Positions 57,493 through 64,000 of a stretch of DNA of 64,000 nucleotides are shown piece after piece. The stretch covers positions 24,129-88,128 of the forward strand of contig VYZI01001033.1 in assembly GCA_013397695.1 (NCBI GenBank). The letters run 5' to 3'. The stretch's first letter is position 1; every line of letters starts with the position of its first letter. The position numbers and the translations under genes were made by a program. The notes below the pieces were generated by a model that saw only the letters and a list, made by a program, of their open reading frames with translations, was not told the DNA's origin and made no database searches. Source of the DNA: Centropus unirufus. Its lineage: Eukaryota > Chordata > Aves > Cuculiformes > Centropidae.

Positions 57493-60400
57493 TGGTCTTC
57501 ACGTTGCCAGCTCATGTTGAGCCACCCATCCACCCCCAGGGGTGGTGTAAATCAGGAGGACACATCCCACACCTCTTGAGATAAATCAGCTGCAGTTGAC
57601 AAAGCACAAAAGTTTTTAATAAGAGCTGGGCTGCCGCTTAATCTAGGGCTGGCACATTGAAAACAGGAGTCCGTGTCTCCAAGAGCCTTATCTGCTTCAT
57701 TCAGCTGGATCAGCCGCTCTAATAAGAGATATCTCTCCTCACAGCTCTCGCCATGGAAATGGGAGTCATTTATCAAGAAAGACTTTTCCCTGAACTACCT
57801 TGACCTTTTCTGTGGATGCTGCTTTTTCACCGTGGTTTTTTAAACATTTAGGGAATAGCCACGCAGTCTAACTTTAAATGCATTACGAGATTATCTGCTC
57901 TATATGATAATTGGACCCCAAAAGGAGTTGCAGAAAGCTGTTAGACTCCTCCAGTTGGATGCTACTGCTATGTCTAACCATGTCCCAAGTGCTTACCTCC
58001 AGCATATATTTCTATACGTGGACTGAACTACAGAATTAAGTGGATTTATATTGATTTCAGTGTTGTTACAACACATGCCAATACGTATACTTGAAGCGTA
58101 TCCATTAAACTTCCAATTACATATATTTTAAAAGTGCACTAACAGCCCCATTTGATGTGGTAATTGTCGATATTGGCTTCCTGTGGAAAGAGCACTCAAA
58201 CTACCAGCTAATTTCGGATGGGAAACAGCTGTCACACGGCAACAGACGTTAAAAAGTCACTCAGCTGATCTGCATTCAAAGCTGTGCCATAGAGGTGAAA
58301 GGGCCTGTAGCCAATTATTACACCTCCGTGCCAGGAGGTCCCCAAACACAAGCAACATATGCAGATCCAGCCGTCTTTGTCTTTAATTAGACCCTGCCTA
58401 CCCTCTGTGGCACGAGCAGAAGGGAGAAGGGCACATGTCAGGCAGTGGGGAATAGCCACAAAGAGATCCCAACGTGCCCTGTCTGGCACCCGCGTGCTCT
58501 ACATCCAGAAGAAAACCAGGAGCAGGGGCCAATTTTGGTAGCATCCATGCTGCAAGCTGCAGGACCTCTATGGAAATAACAAACACCCAGCATCCTGCAA
58601 ATCTCCCAGCTCTCTTTGTTCCCCGCAATGACCGTCACTGATGGATTAGCAAGAACTGTTTTGGGGTTTTTTTTCTGGTGGGTTGTACACAAAAAGTACA
58701 GGGTTGCACCCACTTATGAAGGAATAAATTTAACATCACGGTTGGCACAGCCTGGGGTGAAACTGGGGAACCCACCCAAATTAGCAGGGATTATGAAACT
58801 GGACAAAAGCTAACCAAAAGGTCCAAAGAAAGGCACTAGAACAGCCAAACTGACTCAGGAGAGATTTTCCAGCCAAAAAGACTTACCTGGCAGTTCTGGC
58901 AGGTTCTGACTTGGAGCACTGCCATTCCCACATCTCTGCCTGCAAGGTCCCACTTGCTCCAACTCCAGCTTTTCTGATTGAATTGGTAAAAAGTCTAATT
59001 GTTCTTCTTTTTTTCCAGAAGGAAGAAGCCCCACCGCCGAAGGTCCCAGACCTCAGTGTCTTTCCCACGTCTCTCAGAAGCTTAAGCTGATCTTTTCTGC
59101 AGCACCAGCTGCTCTCGGGTAGCAGATACACGTCTTGAGCTCTTTTTCCTTCAGCCTGAAAAAGCGATCCACATCAGCATATAGGAATGCCATGATCCAT
59201 ACCATTCCAAACAATGGTTAACAGATCATTCCCACCCTTCTCCAAGGTAGTTCCCACTGCTCCTGCAGGTGAATTTTCACTTGTCCAGGACACCCTTCTC
59301 CTTATCCCCAACTTTTCCACCTGTTGCAGCCTGTTTCACCCTAGGAAGGGAGAAAAAGCTCTTCTTTCACGGTTTTGACCCCTCTGCCAGGTGAATTCCC
59401 TGCTGTACCAGCTCCTGCCTATTCACCGATGACCTCCTTGGCAGAACCATGTTCCTAATGTGGAATTGGCACAACCTGTGTGGCCAAGCAATGGCCAAAG
59501 TCTCGCCAGCCTGCTCACCCGGCGCAGACGTAGCAGCACGTACCTCAGCCCTTTGAGCATCCCGATCCCAGAAAGCACCTCTAGAAAAGGTACAACCCCC
59601 TGGGATCAGCAGGCAAGAAGCACAAGATCAAGCCAACACAGTGAGTCACGCAGAGTCATCCTCATAGACGTCTCCCTCCGTCTCCGGAGCACGCTGACTT
59701 TAACACTTACTCATAGCATTAAATATTTAATTTCTGAATTTTAAGGGCTGCAAATTAAAATAACATCATAAAGGAAAAGAGCTGTAGCATAAACAATCAT
59801 AGCTGCAATTAATCACCGATGTTTTTAACACTACAAATCAGAGCCTAGGAGTGTTTTTTCCTGCTCCCACTGCTTTGCCTGAGAGTTTCCAAAATGCTCC
59901 TACGAAATTCACTGTCAATGACTCCACAATGGCCAGCACAGAAAAAAAATCTGCAGTAGGAGATGACTTGTGCATTTGCACTCGAAATAAAACAGAAGCC
60001 ACCCCAGAGCACGGAGAAACTAATGGAGTGCAGGGAGCGAGAAGGGAGGGCCTGACACCGTAACCTCAGAGCTACAGCTCAGACTAATGAATTATCCCTG
60101 CTTGGTTAAACCTCTGGCATTGCTAATCAGACAAGAAGCACAAAATGGAAAGTTCATTAGCGAGATCATAAAAGAGTCATACTGACAAAGATCATTGGAC
60201 TTGGCGAGAGGAAGGTCAGCTACAGAAGTCAAGAATTCACTTTAAGATAAAATGGTTAAACAAAAAAAAAAAACTTAGAAAAGACCCTCACTGAAGCTGC
60301 GTTTGGCTTTGTTTTTGAGACACAAAACTAAGAAATGCTCCTTTTGACAGTGAGTAAACAGGAATTTCTTTAATCAGCATCATCCAGGCCCAGTGTAAGC

Positions 60401-60756
60401 TGGACAATACCAGCTTTCCCCCTTGGCTGATACACTCACCTCCACCCAGACCCCCACAGCTCTGCTGTAAGAAAGGCTTCCAGCACAGGTCACAAGCCAG
60501 TCCCAGAAGCAGAATTCGCTAATTGTGTCGAATTCCGTGTGAAGGGTTTCCAATATGGATCGCTGCCCACCTGGGATTTAAAGGAGATCGCTAAAGTCGT
60601 GTCAAGACTGCAAGATAATTCAGAAACCCTGGTCCCAGAGGTTACTAAATGCTCTGTTCCCTGATTTCCACTACAACACTGGGGGCTGGATTTTCCTGCA
60701 GGAGAAGGGGGGAAAGGAAGGAAGGTGGTGATGAGGTTTTTATTAGATTAATTAAG
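57493..60756. other. Putative intron, only weak exon-like segments
   Basis: Unique DNA. Minus-strand splice-like pairs at 58027-57997 (31 bp), 58973-58887 (87 bp, all frames open) and 59572-59536 (37 bp) were noticed. A T-rich acceptor at about 59018 on the plus strand is followed by 24 codons to a stop at 59090. None is strong enough to call. Confidence 0.3.
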
Positions 60757-60951
60757 AGAGGGGAAAAAAAGCAGAATGTGTATATTCTCCTATATAGCAT
60801 AATTTCTGAAAAAATAAGGAGTAGTAAGGTTTTTATATGCATCCTTTTAACTTTTGAGGGGAAAAAATCAGAATGTGTATATTCTCCTATATAGCCTAAT
60901 TTCTGAAAAAATAAGGAATAGTAAGGGTTTATATGCATCCTTTTAACTTTT
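60757..60951 (+). repeat. Tandem duplication, 97-bp unit, two copies
   Basis: The unit containing CAGAATGTGTATATTCTCCT, ATATAGC, AATTTCTGAAAAAATAAGGA and TATGCATCCTTTTAACTTTT occurs twice head to tail with a few substitutions and small indels (over 90% identical). Confidence 0.95.
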
Positions 60952-61107
60952 GAGATCACTGTTTCAACCACATTTGAGAGAGAGAGAGCAATGGTAAAGG
61001 GATTCCTGCACATCTCCTGAACATGAATTAGGAGGCAAGAAATTATTGCTGCCTCTTGGGAAAACAATAAAACATGAGCTTGGTCACAAATGGACACCAG
61101 AGCCAAA

Positions 61108-61222
61108 GTCATAGAATCACGGAATGGTTTGGGTTGGAAGGGACCACAAAGCCCATCCAGTTCCACCTCCTGCCATGGGCAGGGACACCTCCCGCTAGAT
61201 ATGGTTTACTCAAAGCCTCATG
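61108..61222 (-). mobile_element. Short CR1 LINE 3' end, minus orientation
   Basis: CATAGAATCACGGAATGGTT, TGGGTTGGAAGGGACCACAA, GGCAGGGACACCTCCCGCTA, then decays into TTACTCAAAGCCTCAT. About 115 bp. Confidence 0.92.
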
Positions 61223-61689
61223 GACTGAGGCATAGAGGAAATTAAAAGATTGCGTGTGTTTTTTTCTATACGAGTAGCAATCAAAAAAAAGCCACTAGTC
61301 AAGGTTTTCCATGTCTCATCCTTCCTGCCTCGGCCCTGACGCTTCACTGCTGCTTGGTAGGAGTGAGCAAGCTGCATCCTTGCCAAGGGCACAGCTGCAT
61401 CCCGGCAGCTCCGAGCACGGATTGCTGGCAAAACAGGAGCTTCTGCACCTCAAAAAAACTGTCAATGAGAAACAGAAGTACTTTACAAAAAGAGAAAATT
61501 AAAAAAAAAAAGGTAGTGTCTGGTGCTCACCAATGAAGCCAGCAAGAGGACATTTCAAACAGATCATTCCCACTGCAACCAGGCAAAAATGAGGCACCAA
61601 GCACCTTGGTAAACACCATTCTCCCTACAGGACTGAAATAGCTCAAGTTCCTCTTATTTATTCCCCTCAAAACCCATCACCCTCCCTTC
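61223..61689. other. Putative intron, nothing recognised
   Basis: Unique DNA; no supported feature. Confidence 0.4.
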
Positions 61690-62108
61690 ACGGCCATGGA
61701 GACAATCCAAGGGCTGGAGCACCTCAGCCAGGCTGGGAGAGTTGGGGTTGTTCATCCTGGAGAAGAGAAGGCTCAGGGAAGACCTTAGAGCAGCTTCCAG
61801 AGTTGAAAAGGGCTCCAGGAAAGCTGGGGAGGGGCTTTTCAGCAAGGTCTGCTGTGACAGGGCGAGGGGTAATGGGTTAAAACTCAGGGGTGGGAGATGG
61901 ATTTTAGGAATAAATGTTTCCTTGTGAGGGTGGGGAGGCCCTGGCCCAGGTTGCCCAGAGCAGTGGTGGCTGCCCCATCCCTGGAGGTGTTCAAGGCCAG
62001 GTTGGATGGGGCTTGGAGCCCCCTGATCCAGTGGGAGGTGTCCCCCATCCATGGGGTGGAAGAGGATGACTGGTAAAAGTCCCTTCCAACACAAACGATT
62101 CTGTGAGC
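61690..62108 (+). mobile_element. CR1 LINE 3' fragment (about 420 bp), plus orientation
   Basis: TTGGGGTTGTTCATCCTGGA, GAAGAGAAGGCTCAGGGAAG, GGCTCCAGGAAAGCTGGGGA, GCCCAGAGCAGTGGTGGCTG and GATGGGGCTTGGAGCCCCCT. It ends CCCTTCCAACACAAACGATT and CTGTGAG. Confidence 0.94.
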
Positions 62109-63208
62109 TCACGATTTCACCCCACAAGCAACCGTCACGATGTATGTTGGGAAAAATGGATTAAACCAATGTGAATGGTTTCTCTGCCCCCTGCCCCACG
62201 CAGGATTAACCAATACAAGATCCATTTTGCAGAAATGCCCTTTATGTTTATTAATGTCCAATCTAAATTGCTGTGGGGAGAAGCATCCTGACCACAAAAG
62301 AGCGAGACAGTTTTACAGCAAAGAACACATAACACAATAACCATTTAGGCAGATTAAAGCATACTGAGAGCAGCATCAAATATTGTTTAGAGCACATAAA
62401 AACTGCTTTAATATTTAAATGTATCCCATGGCTGGGCTCCTCGGATGGGCTGGATTCACTGGGGCTGCACAGCTATTAGCTTCTACATTTCATCTTCAAT
62501 TCCTCTTCACAGTAGGAGAAACATAAAAATGAGGGTCACTGCTTGGTCATTTCATTACCCCTGGCAGAGAAATGTGCTTTGCTCAAATGAGGGAATATTT
62601 CAGATGTAGATTGTTGTACCGTTGGCGTGACAAAATAAAACTGGAGTCAAGAAAATAATAACAATATTCTAATGGTTATTTTGTAGAATAACATTAAAAT
62701 AATATGCAATGCGGCAACGGTCCCCTTAGCAAAGGGGCTGACGTTTTTCTTTGTCATCATTTAAAAGGTCCATTAGGACGAGCCCTGGAAATGTATGGCT
62801 CAAGGTCACAGGTAAACCAAATGAGACTGAGCAGTAATTCAAAAACATTAAACTGTTTATGGTTAGCAGTCCAATAAATAAAACCTCAAGGCACAAACAC
62901 ACACAAACATTTAGCAGTCAGCTCCTCCGCAAGTCTCCCTTTCTGCCTCTGAAAACAGAAACTTGGGGAAAAAAGTGGATAACCTGCTTAAACTCGGGAA
63001 CGGATTGGATGTCACTCTGGGAGATGTGTGGCTTCCTGCCCCAAACACGGATTGGGATGCATAAACTCTTTGGCCCTGCCACATTGCCTGTGGCCACCTC
63101 ATGCTGGGAAGGGGGAGATCCCTGCAAGTCTCCAGAAGTTGATGAATTGTAGAAGAAACAGGAACAAAACACTATTTATTAATCATGGCCTTTGAGGAGA
63201 AAACCGAT
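62109..63208. other. Putative intron, nothing recognised
   Basis: AT-rich unique DNA; no repeat or exon-like segment was supported. Confidence 0.4.
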
Positions 63209-63374
63209 CTAACTCTCGGCTCTATTTGCACTATTTATAGCGTGATATTTAACCTATATTCTAAATATCTGAATGGAAGGGACTGGATTTGCTAACTCTC
63301 AGCTCTATTTGCATTATTTATAGCATGATATTTAACTTATATTCTAAATATCTGAATGAAAGGGACTGGATTCG
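63209..63374 (+). repeat. Tandem duplication, 83-bp unit, two copies
   Basis: The unit starting CTAACTCTCGGCTCTATTTG and ending GAAGGGACTGGATTTG is repeated exactly once, head to tail, with six or so substitutions and no indel. Confidence 0.95.
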
Positions 63375-63772
63375 CAGCCGTACTCTTCCCCCAGCAGCCA
63401 GTGGGAGGTCTGTGCCTCTGCATCACCAGCTTTAAACGAAGATGAGAACTTGTTCCTACTTTATAATGACAACATCCAAGAGAATCGCTCCCAGCACTGA
63501 ATGAGAAGTTTTGTTGAGAGGAGAAACCCAGCATTACTTGCCACAAGGCTCCTCCTCCACAGCTCCAAAGCAGAATGTCTGGGAGCCCTTCCAGATACTC
63601 ATGCTGGCCATTACACTTGGAGGATCAGGATATACATCTTCTGGTGACCATACCAGGAATTTCTGTGCATAAGTATCACTCAGTTTGGGCATACTCAGTG
63701 CAATCAAAGTCACAAAGGTGTAGGAAAAGTCATTCAGGTGGTTTTGACAAGAAATATTTGGGGATATTTAGA
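63375..63772. other. Putative intron, nothing recognised
   Basis: Unique DNA; no supported feature. Confidence 0.4.
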
Positions 63773-64000
63773 TAGCTGTGTGCCCAGGTGGCCAAGAAAG
63801 CCAAGAGCATCCTGGCTTGGATCAGCCATGGGGTGGCCAGCAGGAGCAAGGTAGGAATCATCCCCCTGGACTCAGTGCTGGGGAGGCCACACCTCAAACC
63901 AAAGGACATTGAGGGGTTGGAAAGCATCTGGAGAAGGCGAAAGGAGCAGGGGAAAGAGCTGGAGCCCAGGGATTATAAGGAGTGGCTGAGCGAGGTGGGA
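63773..64000 (+). mobile_element. CR1 LINE fragment, divergent subfamily, plus orientation, continues past the window
   Basis: TGTGTGCCCAGGTGGCCAAG, AAAGCCAAGAGCATCCTGGC, TTGGATCAGCCATGGGGTGG, GAGGCCACACCTCAAACC and GGAGTGGCTGAGCGAGGTGG. It matches the 5' part of the copy at 50740 and extends a little further upstream. The 3' end lies outside. Confidence 0.92.

Noticed and set aside
58887..58973. 87-bp minus-strand segment with a CAG|GTAAGT donor
   Set aside because: The donor is excellent, but the acceptor (CAATTCAATCAG) is mediocre and all three frames are open, so coding status cannot be judged. A loose thrombospondin-repeat look (WSWSKW) lacks the cysteine pattern.
59019..59090. Possible last exon on the plus strand after a T-rich acceptor, 23 codons then TGA
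   Set aside because: A single strong acceptor with a short frame and no partner exon on that strand.

Overview
The window looks like nuclear DNA of a bird. Its interspersed repeats are almost all CR1 LINE fragments whose 3' ends carry the avian signature: a CCTTCCAACCCAAACCATTC-type block followed by an ATTCTATG-type octamer. I count about 33 CR1 pieces in both orientations, covering roughly 10.6 kb (about 17% by hand tally). That is high for a bird and recalls CR1-rich lineages such as woodpeckers and relatives, but the species cannot be fixed from this. There is no operon structure, no rRNA or tRNA, no CRISPR array and no intact long ORF. The open frames above 150 codons look like chance frames.

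The main non-repeat content I can argue for is a split gene on the minus strand running through the window. Reading 5' to 3' on that strand, six short segments have plausible acceptor and donor sites and an open frame: 54919-54810, 50142-50095, 49128-49011, 46403-46318, 21074-20926 and 829-781. Their intron phases join without conflict (1, 1, 2, 1, 0, then 1 leaving the last exon). The joined frame looks protein-like, but I do not recognise the family. A further acceptor at the left edge (28-1) would add a short C-terminus with a stop. If correct, nearly everything else here is intron, with introns of about 2.6 to 25 kb. This is a by-eye gene model, not a proven one.

Layout. 1-8.8 kb: candidate exon at 781-829, a 165-bp direct repeat pair (1571 and 3634), one CR1 and a relic of an older CR1. 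8.8-22.2 kb: eight CR1 sites, including a three-piece cluster at 19.9-20.3 kb, and the best exon candidate at 20.9-21.1 kb. 22.2-41.7 kb: a 35-N gap beside a CR1 reverse-transcriptase fragment, two CR1s facing each other at 27.3-28.1 kb, several 0.4-0.6 kb CR1s, and one arm of a 197-bp inverted repeat at 30.4 kb. 41.8-42.6 kb: a decayed mariner DNA transposon with recognisable terminal inverted repeats and transposase remnant, split by a CR1. 43-55 kb: a CpG-rich patch, the second arm of the inverted repeat, four candidate exons, a CR1 inserted into an older CR1, and a 26-bp AT-rich tandem array containing one N. 55-64 kb: more CR1s, two tandem duplications (97 bp and 83 bp), and a CR1 running off the right edge.

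Nothing here forms a multi-gene pathway. The strongest leads are the unidentified split gene, the mariner element, and the two unclassified dispersed repeats.
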